From assembly GCF_041260665.1 (NCBI RefSeq), contig NZ_JBGCCT010000022.1, positions 1 through 64,000 of the forward strand: a stretch of DNA of 64,000 nucleotides. The letters run 5' to 3'. The stretch is from Catenulispora sp. GP43. Its GTDB lineage: Bacteria > Actinomycetota > Actinomycetes > Streptomycetales > Catenulisporaceae. Under the pieces are notes generated by a model that was not told the DNA's origin, ran no database searches, and worked only from the letters and a program-made list of their open reading frames with translations. Below are positions 42,387 through 51,026 of the stretch, piece after piece (position 1 is the first letter of the stretch; each line of letters begins with the position of its first letter). A program made the position numbers and the translations under genes.

Positions 42387-42733
42387 TCAGGCTCCGGGCT
42401 CGTCCTGGAAGGGCCGTACTTCGATCGGCTGGCCGATGAGGTCGACGACCCTGGACGCCCAGGCCAGGGCCGCGTCCAGGTCGTCGGCGTTGATGATGTA
42501 GAAGCCGCCGAGGTGCTCCCGGGCTTCGGCGAACGGTCCGCCGGTGGTGAGCGTCTCACCTCCGGCCCTGTGGACGACGGTCGCGGGTCGGGCGCGGTCA
42601 GTCGGCCCCCGAACACCCAGGCGCCGGAGGACTTCATCTCGTCTTGGAATGCCATGACCCGCTTGAAGGACTGCTGCATCTCCTCGTCGGTCGTCGGCTC
42701 GGGGGCCTCGCCCTCGACGCTGTGGACCGACAA
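42387..42733 (-). pseudogene. YciI/DGPF-domain protein with a frameshift
   Basis: Frame one reads EPTTDEEMQQSFKRVMAFQDEM, KSSGAWVFGGRLTAPD. Homology then continues in another frame as PATVVHRAGGETLTTGGPFAEAREHLGGFYII, NADDLDAALAWASRV. Together they make one YciI/DGPF protein with its T-G-G-P-F-A-E-A-x-E-x-L-G-G signature. The shift lies near 42590. A TTG start with AGGAGG upstream is possible. DGPF proteins are cotranscribed with ECF42 sigma factors, and a stub of one follows directly. Confidence 0.72.
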
Positions 42734-42868
42734 CAGGCCTCCTCGCGACCAGCGGGCGTTTCCCGCCTCTCACCCCTGCTACGAACGGGTCCTGCCCAGA
42801 TTGACACCCGGCCGGGGAAAACGCTCGTGGTGCGCTGGCGGGTTCGCCGACCCCGCGATACTCTCGTT

Positions 42869-43267
42869 ATGAAAGCAAAATCCTATTATGAAAAGAGCGA
42901 GGACATGGAGGCCACCGACCTCTTCCGTACCTACCTCGACCGCTTCACCTCCGGCGACATCGCCGGAGCCGCTGAGCTGCTTACCGACGACTTCCGGTTC
43001 CACGGACCGATGCTCACCTCCGAGGGCAAGGCGGCGTTCCTGGCCGGCTCGGCGCAGCTGGGACCGATCATGCGCGGCTTCCGGATGCACCGGCAGTGGC
43101 AGGACGGGGACCAGGTCTGCTCCTTCTACGACTTCAACATCCAAACCCCAGCCGGGGCCGGATCCATCCCGATGGCCGAATGGAACACGGTCCGCGACGG
43201 CAAACTCGCCTCGGCCCGCCTCATCTTCGACACCGCGGCGATGGCCGCCCTGATGCCCGCCACGTGA
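42869..43267 (+). CDS. SnoaL-like / NTF2-fold protein
   Basis: A protein of up to 132 residues with the NTF2 fold: EATDLFRTYLDRFTSGDIAGAAELLTDDFRFHGP, GKAAFLAGSAQLGPIMRGFRM, CSFYDFNIQTPAGAGSIPMAEWNTVRDGKLASARLIFD. The D-x-V-R-D-G-K-L-x-x-x-R-L-x-F end is typical. The start is uncertain: ATG 42869 lacks an SD and ATG 42905 has GCGAGG only 2 bases away. It is followed by an HxlR regulator 45 bases downstream, possibly cotranscribed. Confidence 0.78.
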   Translation: MKAKSYYEKSEDMEATDLFRTYLDRFTSGDIAGAAELLTDDFRFHGPMLTSEGKAAFLAGSAQLGPIMRGFRMHRQWQDGDQVCSFYDFNIQTPAGAGSIPMAEWNTVRDGKLASARLIFDTAAMAALMPAT

Positions 43268-43312
43268 TGCCTGTCCACCGCGTGATACCCGCACCGCAGG
43301 AAGGACCCTGAG

Positions 43313-44008
43313 ATGCCCGCCAGAGCATGGACCGGCTATCGGCGGTTCTGCCCCCTGGCCCGCGGCCTGGACGTGATCGGCGAACGCTGGACGTTGGTGA
43401 TCGTCCAGGAGCTGCTCAAGCAGCCATACCGCTACGGCGCGCTGTTGGACCGGCTTCCCGGCATCAGCACCAGTGTCCTGGCCGACCGGCTGCGCCGCCT
43501 GGAACAGGCCGGGGTTGTAGCCAGGACACCAGGCCCGGTCGGCGCCGGCGTCGTCTACACCCTGACCGACCGCGGCCGGGAGCTGCAGGAGGCGCTCAGC
43601 GCCCTGCGGCGGTGGGGCGTGGGATTCCTGGCCGACCCTACCGCCGACGGCTCGGCCCGGCAGGACTTCGACGTCACCTACGTCCAGGGCATCGAGGCGG
43701 TCACCGACGGACAGTTCCAATTCGTCGTCGACGGCCGGCCCACCACCTTGCACTTCGCCGCCGGACAGCTCCGGCAGGAACCCGGCGCCGCACCGGGAGC
43801 CGAGCTGATCGTGCGCACCGACTCCGTGTTCCTGGACCGCTGGGCCGCCGGCGAAGCCGACTGGGACGCCGGCCGCGCCAGCGGCGAGGTCGTCACCGAA
43901 GGCCCAGCGGCGGCGTGGCCGCGCTGGCTGGCCGTCACCGGCTACCTGCTGCAGGTCCTGACGGCCCCGGACCACGATCCCGCGACGGAGGAAGACAGCC
44001 ATGGCTGA
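43313..44008 (+). CDS. HxlR-family winged-helix regulator with SCP2-like C-terminal domain
   Basis: A 231-residue regulator. The N-terminal HxlR domain reads FCPLARGLDVIGERWTLVIVQELL, RYGALLDRLPGISTSVLADRLRRLEQAGVV and VYTLTDRGRELQEALSALRRWG; the Cys before P-L-A-R is conserved in the family. Residues about 115-215 form a sterol-carrier-like domain (DGQFQFVVDGRPTTLHFAAGQ) found in many actinomycete HxlR proteins. It overlaps the next frame start by 8 bases. Target unknown; the neighbouring SnoaL-like gene is a candidate. Confidence 0.88.
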   Translation: MPARAWTGYRRFCPLARGLDVIGERWTLVIVQELLKQPYRYGALLDRLPGISTSVLADRLRRLEQAGVVARTPGPVGAGVVYTLTDRGRELQEALSALRRWGVGFLADPTADGSARQDFDVTYVQGIEAVTDGQFQFVVDGRPTTLHFAAGQLRQEPGAAPGAELIVRTDSVFLDRWAAGEADWDAGRASGEVVTEGPAAAWPRWLAVTGYLLQVLTAPDHDPATEEDSHG

Positions 44009-44198
44009 ACAGCCCACCGATTTCTTCACGCAGGTCAGCGCCACCGCGCTGGCCCACCCCGACGTGGCGACCGGCACGATGATGGGCTTCCCGTGCCTGC
44101 GTGTCGCCGGCGCGTTCTTCGCCTCCTGCGACCACCGCACAAGGGATTATGAGTCCCTTGTGTACGCCGGTAGAATGCCGCCTTTGAGCTGCGGCTAA
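44001..44198 (+). pseudogene. N-terminal fragment of a TfoX-N/MmcQ-like protein
   Basis: ATG at 44001 opens FFTQVSATALAHPDVATGTM, MGFPCLRVAGAFFASCDHRT, matching the start of small TfoX_N-type proteins (G-T-M-M-G-F-P-C-L-R-x-x-G-x-F-F-A-S). Homology stops at CDHRT; the last 18 codons come from the inverted repeat and tRNA-like sequence that follow. The usual remaining 50-70 residues are missing. Translationally coupled to the HxlR gene (overlap 8 bases). Confidence 0.65.
44139..44161 (-). repeat. tRNA-like inverted repeat at the tfoX break point
   Basis: ACAAGGGA and TCCCTTGT form a perfect 8-bp stem; read on the minus strand the 7-base loop is CTCATAA, the anticodon loop of CAU tRNAs. No T-arm (GGTTCGAATCC-like) follows and the upstream part fits a D-arm only loosely. 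It could be an integration-site relic or a simple hairpin. Confidence 0.35.
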
Positions 44199-44397
44199 GT
44201 ATTTCCGCGGGTGGCGTGCGGATGGGCTGTGCCGCGTATCTGCCGCGCTGCCGACAGCGGTGCGCGTGCTACCACCATCTTCTGGAAACAGATATGCCGA
44301 CTACACCGTCGGGAGACGTCGCACTACCTGACCACGCACCAACCGCAACCCGCCCGACACGGGCATCCACGACACATCGAGTGGGCGCGCCGAAACT

Positions 44398-46329
44398 TCA
44401 CAGCTGTCCTCTGTCCTCGCGTGCCTTCCCTCGGCTCGACGCCCCCACGATCCGCGCCCTGGCATAGGCGGCCCTGACCGCGGTCTTGAGTGTCTCGATG
44501 TCGTATGCGCCGTGGTGGCGCCTGCCGTTGATGAAGAACGACGGCGTGCCGGACACGCCGCTCAGGTCGGCGGAGTCGACGTCCTCGGCGACGCGGGTGG
44601 CGTGGACGTGGCTGTGCAGGTCCTCGGTGAAGCGTGCCACGTCCAGGGCCAGTTCGGTCGCGTAGCGTCGCAGGTCGGCCGGGGTCAGGGCGTCCTGGTG
44701 CGCCATCATCAGGTCGTGCATCGGCCAGAAGGCGTCCTGGCGGGCCGCGGCCTCGGCGGCCTCGGCGGCCAGGCGGGCGCGCGGGTGGACGTCGTCGAGC
44801 GGGAGGTGCCGCCAGACGTAGCGCACGTCGCCGAACTCTGCCAGGAGGGCCCGCACCACTGGCTCGGCCTGGCCGCAGTAGGGGCACTCGAAGTCCCCGT
44901 ATTCGACGATCGTGACCGGCGCCTGGGCCGGGCCGCGTACGTGGTCGCGGTGTGCGTCGACCGGGACCGCCAGGTCGATGATCGACTCGGTGGTGCCCAG
45001 CAGTGCGCGCTGGCGCGCTGGCTTGGGCAGCAGTGCCGTGATCCGGAAGACCGCCCAGGCCAGCGCCGAGGACGCCAGCGCCGCGGTGAGCACGCCGAGC
45101 TTGGCCTGCTCCAGCTGCACGCCGTGGAAGGCCAGGGTGGCGATCAGCAGCGACACGGTGAACCCGATGCCGGCGGCCGCCCCGGCCCCGGCGGCCCCGG
45201 CCCAGCCGACCGGCAGCCGGACCCGGCCGCGGCTGGCCCGGGTGAGCAGCCATGCGGCGCCCAGTGTGCCGGCCGGCTTGCCGACCACGTACGCGATCAG
45301 GATGCCCAGGGTGATCGGAGAGGTGTAGGCGTCGGCCAGGAAGCGCGCGTCGATGGGGATACCGGTGTTGGCCAGCGCGAACAGCGGCACGATCGCATAG
45401 CTGGTCCAGGGGTGGTACCAGCTCTGCAGCCGCTCGTTCGGCGAGATCGCGGCCGACACCCCCAGCCGCGCGCTCTGCGCCAGCTCGGCGGTCGGCTGCT
45501 CGCGGAAGCTCCGGAACCGCTCGCTGGCCTGCTGTAGATCATCGCGGGCTGCGGGATGGGCGAACGTCAGCAACCCCATCACCAGCCCGACGGCCACCGG
45601 GTCCACGCCGGACTTGAAGAACGCGACCCAGGCCGCGAGCCCGATCACGAAGTACGGCGGCCCATAGCGCACGCCCCGCTGCCGCAGCACCAGGACCAGG
45701 CCGAGCAGCACCAGCCCGACCAGCAGCGCCACCAGCTCGACCTGGCTGTTGTAGACGAAGGCGATCACCAGGATGCCGACTATGTCGTCGACGACCGACA
45801 CGGTCAGCAGATAGGTGCGCACCCGCAGCGGCAGACCCCGCCCGACCAGCGCCAGCGCGCCCAGCGCGAACGCGGTGTCGGTGCTCATCGCCGCGCCCCA
45901 GCCGTGCGCAGACGGGTGCCCGGCGTTGACGGCCAGGTAGATGGCGACCGGCACCACGGCCCCGCCGATCCCGGCGGCCAGCGGCAGTGCGAGCTGGCTG
46001 CGGCGGCGCAGCTCGCCCATGTCGAACTCCCGGCGCGCCTCCAGTCCCACGACCAGGAAGAAGAACGTCATCAGTCCGGAGTTGACCCAGCCGCGCAGGT
46101 CCTGGTCCACCCCGTGGCGCCCGACCGTGACCGCCACCCGGGTCGCCCACACGCTGTCGTACCCGGCCTGGGCGATGTTCGCCCAGGTCAGCGCCACGAC
46201 AGCGGCGGCCAGCAGCAGCGCGGCGCTACCGGTCTCGGTGCGCAGGAACCGCCGCCGCGGGGTGCTCCGGTCGTCGGCCGAGGTCATCGCGGCTTCCGGG
46301 CCCGGCGCGGAGGAGCGCAAGATCGCCAT
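44398..46329 (-). CDS. nhaA: NhaA Na+/H+ antiporter fused to a DsbA-like thioredoxin domain
   Basis: A 643-residue fusion. Residues about 30-425 are NhaA: ALLLAAAVVALTWAN, GLMTFFFLVVGLEARREFDMGEL, AAMSTDTAFALGALALVG, VSVVDDIVGILVIAFVYN (the D-D ion-binding pair), LFALANTGIP, and later helices. Residues about 450-625 are a DsbA/thioredoxin domain with DFECPYCGQAEP (C-x-x-C) and GVSGTPSFFINGRRHHGAYD (cis-Pro). Such fusions occur in actinomycetes; the second domain is expected to be cytosolic or external depending on helix count. An alternative start at 46287 has a better GGAAG. Confidence 0.93.
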   Translation of the reverse strand: MAILRSSAPGPEAAMTSADDRSTPRRRFLRTETGSAALLLAAAVVALTWANIAQAGYDSVWATRVAVTVGRHGVDQDLRGWVNSGLMTFFFLVVGLEARREFDMGELRRRSQLALPLAAGIGGAVVPVAIYLAVNAGHPSAHGWGAAMSTDTAFALGALALVGRGLPLRVRTYLLTVSVVDDIVGILVIAFVYNSQVELVALLVGLVLLGLVLVLRQRGVRYGPPYFVIGLAAWVAFFKSGVDPVAVGLVMGLLTFAHPAARDDLQQASERFRSFREQPTAELAQSARLGVSAAISPNERLQSWYHPWTSYAIVPLFALANTGIPIDARFLADAYTSPITLGILIAYVVGKPAGTLGAAWLLTRASRGRVRLPVGWAGAAGAGAAAGIGFTVSLLIATLAFHGVQLEQAKLGVLTAALASSALAWAVFRITALLPKPARQRALLGTTESIIDLAVPVDAHRDHVRGPAQAPVTIVEYGDFECPYCGQAEPVVRALLAEFGDVRYVWRHLPLDDVHPRARLAAEAAEAAARQDAFWPMHDLMMAHQDALTPADLRRYATELALDVARFTEDLHSHVHATRVAEDVDSADLSGVSGTPSFFINGRRHHGAYDIETLKTAVRAAYARARIVGASSRGKAREDRGQL

Positions 46330-46812
46330 ACCGGGATTCTGCCGAATCGGAGGTACCGCGCGCTCGGGGAGGCAGGCGAGAGATATGCGAATTCTTCGAG
46401 TTCCGCCTCACCATAAGGATCTCCAGGCCCGACGCGGACGCGCTGACGGCGACGGTCATGGGGCCCAGATACAGCAGCGCCGTCGGTTGGTACCTGCCGG
46501 TGAAGTACTTGCCCCGGCCAGGGCGCGAGCCGGTCCTGCTGGTCACCGGGCCGCCCCGGGCGCCGTGGTCGCGGTCCGTCTCCGATCGGGCAGGCTTGGA
46601 GACATGAGGTGGCCTGGTGGCGCCGTGCCTGCCGCACCGTCTGTGACCGCGCTGAGGCACGGTTGTGTGAACGTCATGGGCCAGCCCGCGGCCGGCGTTT
46701 GGATTTCGTGAGCGCTGCCCGACGCTGAGCCGGTGGGAGCTGATGTCCCGGTGCTGCCGTCTACTGTGAAGGGGCCGGTGATGATCACCGGATCGGCAAC
46801 GGGAGTAGACCA
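46330..46812. other. Gene-free region between nhaA and the lipoprotein gene
   Basis: About 480 bases. One plus-strand frame reads RISRPDADALTATVMGPRYS and ends after about 60 codons, without a start or a family I recognise. Otherwise I see only promoter space for the two divergent genes. Confidence 0.35.
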
Positions 46813-47229
46813 GTGGCCCACCGCACCAAGACCGTCCGAGCTGCGGCGCTCGTTCTCGTGCTCGCGTCCGCGGCAATCGGTGTGTCGGCGTGCTCATCGA
46901 CGCCGGCGGTGTCGGCCAAGACCACGTCCTGTGCCGACTTCGCCACGCTGATCGCGGCCGCGGTCAGCGGCAACAACGGCGCCACGGACCAGGCCACGAC
47001 CCTCAAGAACGGGCAGGCGCTGGCCCAGAGCCTCACCCAGGAGGCCGCCGCTGCGACCGATCCGAGCGCCAAGGCGGCCATGACCGCGTTCGCCGCCGAC
47101 TACACGTCACTCGTCTCGGCCATCGGAAAGGCTGACGCCGGCGACAAGGCGGCGGCAGCGGACGTCACCACCATCTCGGCGAAGGTCACGTCGGATTCGG
47201 CGGCAGTGAAGAGCGTCTGCGGAAACTGA
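46813..47229 (+). CDS. Small secreted lipoprotein
   Basis: A 138-residue protein with a lipoprotein signal: TVRAAALVLVLASAAIGVSACSS, lipobox V-S-A-C with Cys27. The mature part is a helical, Ala/Ser/Thr/Lys-rich domain (LAQSLTQEAAAATDPSAKAAMTAFAADYTSLVSAIG) with two further Cys residues (CADF and the terminal VCGN). Proteins of this pattern are common in actinomycetes and unassigned. GTG start. It precedes the biosynthetic cluster. Confidence 0.78.
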   Translation: MAHRTKTVRAAALVLVLASAAIGVSACSSTPAVSAKTTSCADFATLIAAAVSGNNGATDQATTLKNGQALAQSLTQEAAAATDPSAKAAMTAFAADYTSLVSAIGKADAGDKAAAADVTTISAKVTSDSAAVKSVCGN

Positions 47230-47359
47230 TACCTGGCAAAGCCACGTCCGGCTGGCAAACGTGTGCGAGTTCATGGCACGGCGCATGTGTGTTGTGAGGA
47301 ATGGTTCTGGGCGGATTCCGGGTCTCGCAAGGCAGCGGCAGTGTGAGCACACTGGCGAC

Positions 47360-50300
47360 GTGATCCCTACTGCCGAGGCTCCGTCGGTGCTCGCCATGTT
47401 GCGCCGTAGTGCTGCGCAGCGCCCAAAGGTCGTCGCTGTCAAAGACGCGAGTAGAGAGCTGACCTACGAGGAGCTCCTCGACGAGGTGCACCTTCTCGCC
47501 TCGCATTTGCGGAGCCTCGGTGTCCGGCCTGGCGCGCTGGTGGCCAGTTGCCTGCCGCGCGGTGTCGCGGCGGTGGTGACGCAGGTCGCGGTGTTCACCG
47601 CCGGCGCGGTGCATGTGCCCGTCGATCCGGGGCATCCCGACGCGCTGGTCCGGCAGATGCTGGCCGGAGTCGGTGCCCGGTTCCTTGTTGTGGAGCGGGA
47701 ACGTACCGTCATCGGGGACGTCCGGCAGGTTCTGTTCGGCGACGCGGCGATCGGCCGGGCGTCGCCGGACGCGGGGTGGCCGGGGTGGCCCGAGCCGGCC
47801 GCGGGTGCGCTGGCGTACGTGATCCACACGTCGGGCAGCACGGGACGGCCGAAGCCGGTGGCGGTGTCGCACGGCGCCATCGCCAACTCCACCCAGGCCC
47901 GCCTGCTTCGCTACGGCAGCCCGATCGGCGAGTTCGCGTACGCCCACGCGATGACCTTCGACCTATGCATCGCAGTCGTCTGGTGGACTTTCGCCATGGG
48001 CGGCACGCTGAGGATGCTCGCGGCCGACCCGGGCGGACTCCTCGGCGACCTCGTGGAGGCACTGTCCACCGGCGGCACCACGCACACGGAGATCACGCCG
48101 TCGCTGTATCAAGCCGTTCTATGCTCGGTGGACAAGCCGGCGCCGACGCTGCGGATGGTCGTGCTGGGCGGTGAGAGCGTTCCCGCCGAGTTGGTCGAGG
48201 AACACTACCGGCGGATGCCCGATGTCGAGCTGGTCAACGAGTACGGTCCGACCGAGGCGGCGGTGTGGTGTGCCGGCGCCACCCTGCGTCCCGGTGAGGA
48301 TGTGGTCATCGGCACTCCGGTGCTGAACACGGAAGTCCTGGTGTTGGACGCCGACCAGCGGGTGCTGCCGCCGGGCGAGTTCGGTGAGCTGTGCGTCGGC
48401 GGGGCCAACCTCGCGGAAGGCTATCTCGGGCAGCCGGAGTTGACCCGGGCCAAGTTCGTGCCGCATCCGGCGGACCCCGCGCGCCGGGTCTACCGCACCG
48501 GAGACGTGGGGCGGTGGCGCGCGGACGGCCTGCTTGAAGTCCGGGGCCGCATCGACGACCAGGTCAAGGTGCGCGGCTACCGGATCGAGCTCGACGGTGT
48601 CGCCGCGGTGTTGCGCGGTGCGTCCGGAGTCCGCGAAGCGGTCGTCGTGAAGCGTGATTCGGAGAGTCTGGTGGCTTATGTCACGTCGGCGTCCGAAGGC
48701 GCGTCGGCGGCTGAGACGCTGCGGGCCGAGGTGCGGCGCCACGCGGAGAAGTCGTTGCCCGAGTACGAGCGTCCGTCGACCTACGTCGTGCTGCCCCGGA
48801 TGCCGCTGAACAGCAACGGCAAGATCGACCGGACGGCGCTGCCCGAGCCGCCGGTCCGGCGACCGGAGCTGAGCACTGCCTACGTTCCGGCGACGCGGCC
48901 GGACGAGCTGCGGGTCGCCGCGATCTTCGCCGAACTGCTCGGCGTGGACCGGGCCGGTCTGCACGACGACTTCATCGAGCTGGGCGGCGACTCGCTGTTG
49001 GCTGCCCGCGCCGCGCACCGCCTGGGCGACGAGTTCGCTGTGGACGCGCCGATCAGGGTCGTCTTCGACCACCCGACGGTGGGACGCCTGGCCGCCTGGC
49101 TGGTCACCGCACCGCTCCGGAGCCACCAGGTTGCCGACCCGCCCGAGCCGGACGTCGGCGACCGGCTCCCGTTCAGCGCGTTGCAGTACGCGACCTGGGA
49201 AGAGGACCAGGCGGCGGGCTGGAACATCGTCGCCGGCCCGGATTTCACCCTGTCGGTCACCTATCGGATCAGCGGACCGCTCGACGTCGCCGCGCTCGGC
49301 GACGCGGTGGACGAACTAGTCGGTCGGCACGCGGCGCTGCGGTCATCGCTGCATATGCGGCCAGGCGAGGGCTACCAGGTAATCCGGCCGGCGAAGACGG
49401 GGCTGCTGCGGACGGCGGGGCCCGGGACGGAGCCGGGGGATCTGCTGCGGACCGAGCCGCTCGAACCGGCGTCCGGGCGGGTGTTCGCGGCCGACCTGAT
49501 CAGCGCCTCCGACCTCGAACACACGTTGTCCCTGCGAGCGCATCACATGATCTCCGACGACTTGTCGATCGCACTGATCGAGCGTGAGCTGACCCAGCTC
49601 TACGAGGGCTTCCGGCTCGGCCGCGACTCCGGACTGGAGGCGGTGCCCGACTACCGCGCCGTGATCGGGCAGCCCGTACCGGCGCCTACTTCGGCCGATC
49701 TGGCCTACTGGGCCGAGAAGTGCAGAGGCGCGAAGCCCATCGAGCTCATCCCCAGACAACGGATACAGAACGCCACGGCGGACCAGCGCACCAGACTGAT
49801 CCCGGACGAGGTGGCGGACCGGGGCACCAGAGCGAGCAACCTCGTCGTGCCCGCAGCGGAGTTCCTGAGCTTGGTAAGGGCGAACCGGGTGACACTGCAA
49901 GCCGCGCTCTACGCGATGATGCACGCGCTCGTAGCAGCCGACACCGGTGATCCCGAGGTGCTTCTGCACACCGTCAACGCGGCGCGGCGCACTCCGGAGC
50001 AAGAACGGACGGTCGGACTGTTCGTCGACGTGGTGCTGCTACGGCAACGGGTTAGCGCCGGGATGTCCTTCGTGGACAGCTTGCGGTGCGCGGCCGACGA
50101 GCTGAACGCGACTTACCGGCATGCCAACGCCGATACATCCACGCTCTGCGAGGCGGTACCGGACCTGCTGACCCTGATGTCTCAGAACCAGTGGGTGACC
50201 TTCGAGGCGATCGCGCCGGTGACCGGCCTGAAGCTGGCAGACTGCACGATCCAGCGCCGAGAACAGTTCCAGGACGGCTACGAGGGACTGGACTACCAGC

Positions 50301-50503
50301 AGCCGGTGGAGCTGAACGTGATAGCCCGGCAGGAGGGAACCGCGCTGCGGCTGGTCGCCCAACACGACACGTCGTTCGTCCCCGCGCACTATGTGGACGG
50401 CCTGCTGCGGCGGATGCGGGAGATCATCGTCGCCTGCGGTCAGGACGGCGACCGTCCGATGGACGAGGTGGTGTCGGCAGACCCGTGGCTGCGCGCGCTG
50501 TGA
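47360..50503 (+). CDS. NRPS: adenylation - peptidyl carrier - condensation (A-PCP-C)
   Basis: About 1047 residues. The A domain has IHTSGSTGRPKPV (A3), FDLCI (A4), NEYGPTEAAVW (A5), YRTGDVGRWR (A7), GRIDDQVKVRGYRIE (A8) and NSNGKIDRTAL (A10). The PCP has LGGDSLLAARA (Ser545), and the C domain the active-site HHMISDD (His728-His729; last Asp replaces the usual Gly). The order A-PCP-C, with condensation last, is unusual for a starter or stand-alone protein: it could pass its amino acid to a partner at the C domain. Amino acid specificity cannot be read with confidence. GTG at 47360; a longer start at 47261 is possible. Confidence 0.9.
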   Translation: MIPTAEAPSVLAMLRRSAAQRPKVVAVKDASRELTYEELLDEVHLLASHLRSLGVRPGALVASCLPRGVAAVVTQVAVFTAGAVHVPVDPGHPDALVRQMLAGVGARFLVVERERTVIGDVRQVLFGDAAIGRASPDAGWPGWPEPAAGALAYVIHTSGSTGRPKPVAVSHGAIANSTQARLLRYGSPIGEFAYAHAMTFDLCIAVVWWTFAMGGTLRMLAADPGGLLGDLVEALSTGGTTHTEITPSLYQAVLCSVDKPAPTLRMVVLGGESVPAELVEEHYRRMPDVELVNEYGPTEAAVWCAGATLRPGEDVVIGTPVLNTEVLVLDADQRVLPPGEFGELCVGGANLAEGYLGQPELTRAKFVPHPADPARRVYRTGDVGRWRADGLLEVRGRIDDQVKVRGYRIELDGVAAVLRGASGVREAVVVKRDSESLVAYVTSASEGASAAETLRAEVRRHAEKSLPEYERPSTYVVLPRMPLNSNGKIDRTALPEPPVRRPELSTAYVPATRPDELRVAAIFAELLGVDRAGLHDDFIELGGDSLLAARAAHRLGDEFAVDAPIRVVFDHPTVGRLAAWLVTAPLRSHQVADPPEPDVGDRLPFSALQYATWEEDQAAGWNIVAGPDFTLSVTYRISGPLDVAALGDAVDELVGRHAALRSSLHMRPGEGYQVIRPAKTGLLRTAGPGTEPGDLLRTEPLEPASGRVFAADLISASDLEHTLSLRAHHMISDDLSIALIERELTQLYEGFRLGRDSGLEAVPDYRAVIGQPVPAPTSADLAYWAEKCRGAKPIELIPRQRIQNATADQRTRLIPDEVADRGTRASNLVVPAAEFLSLVRANRVTLQAALYAMMHALVAADTGDPEVLLHTVNAARRTPEQERTVGLFVDVVLLRQRVSAGMSFVDSLRCAADELNATYRHANADTSTLCEAVPDLLTLMSQNQWVTFEAIAPVTGLKLADCTIQRREQFQDGYEGLDYQQPVELNVIARQEGTALRLVAQHDTSFVPAHYVDGLLRRMREIIVACGQDGDRPMDEVVSADPWLRAL

Positions 50504-50535
50504 CGACGACCCGACCTGGATACCGAGTGCCCACC

Positions 50536-50896
50536 ATGCCTGTAGCCATCGACCGTGACCTGTGGATCCGCAGGTACCACCCGTCGCCGGACGCTCCCGT
50601 CCGCCTACTGTGCCTTCCGCACGCGGGCGGATCAGCGTCCTTTTTCCGCCCGGTGTCGCAGGCCCTGGCGCCGAAGGTCGAAGTGCTCGCCGTGCAATAT
50701 CCCGGACGCCAGGACCGCCGCGGCGAACCGTGACTTCGATCTGCGGGTCTTTCCCGGCGGCCACTTCTACCTGGCCGAGCACGCCCCCGAGGTGGTCCGG
50801 CACATCGCGGACCGACTCGATCGCCTCCCCCGGGATCGAAGCCGGAGTGAACCGGTTTGGCGGCAGCCGTGCTGCCGAATCCGGGCCGACCCCTAG
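50536..50896 (+). pseudogene. Type II thioesterase with internal deletion
   Basis: The first part, WIRRYHPSPDAPVRLLCLPHAGGSASFFRPVSQAL then VEVLAVQYPGRQDR, is the N-terminus of a GrsT-like editing thioesterase. It stops at 50733, and the C-terminal part (FDLRVFPGGHFYLAEHAPEVVRHIADRL) follows in another frame. The central region with the nucleophile (G-x-S-x-G) and the Asp is missing; only the His of the G-G-H-F block remains. The product cannot be active. Such enzymes normally clear mis-loaded carriers in the cluster. Confidence 0.75.
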
Positions 50897-51026
50897 CTAC
50901 CCCGGATTCGGACAAAGCGGCCTTCGGCCCCTAATTTCTGTCCGTTCCCGGGATGTCATTCAGGGGCTGCCACGGCAGACGGCCGAGGGCATGATCGAGG
51001 TTGTCCCGCGTGCGAGGAGAGCGAAC

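Noticed and set aside
50904-50990. Possible riboswitch or attenuator before the VinJ-like gene
   Set aside because: Only a short CGGACA/TGTCCG pairing with an internal GGCC stem; not enough for a known riboswitch class, and it lies in the leftover of the broken thioesterase.
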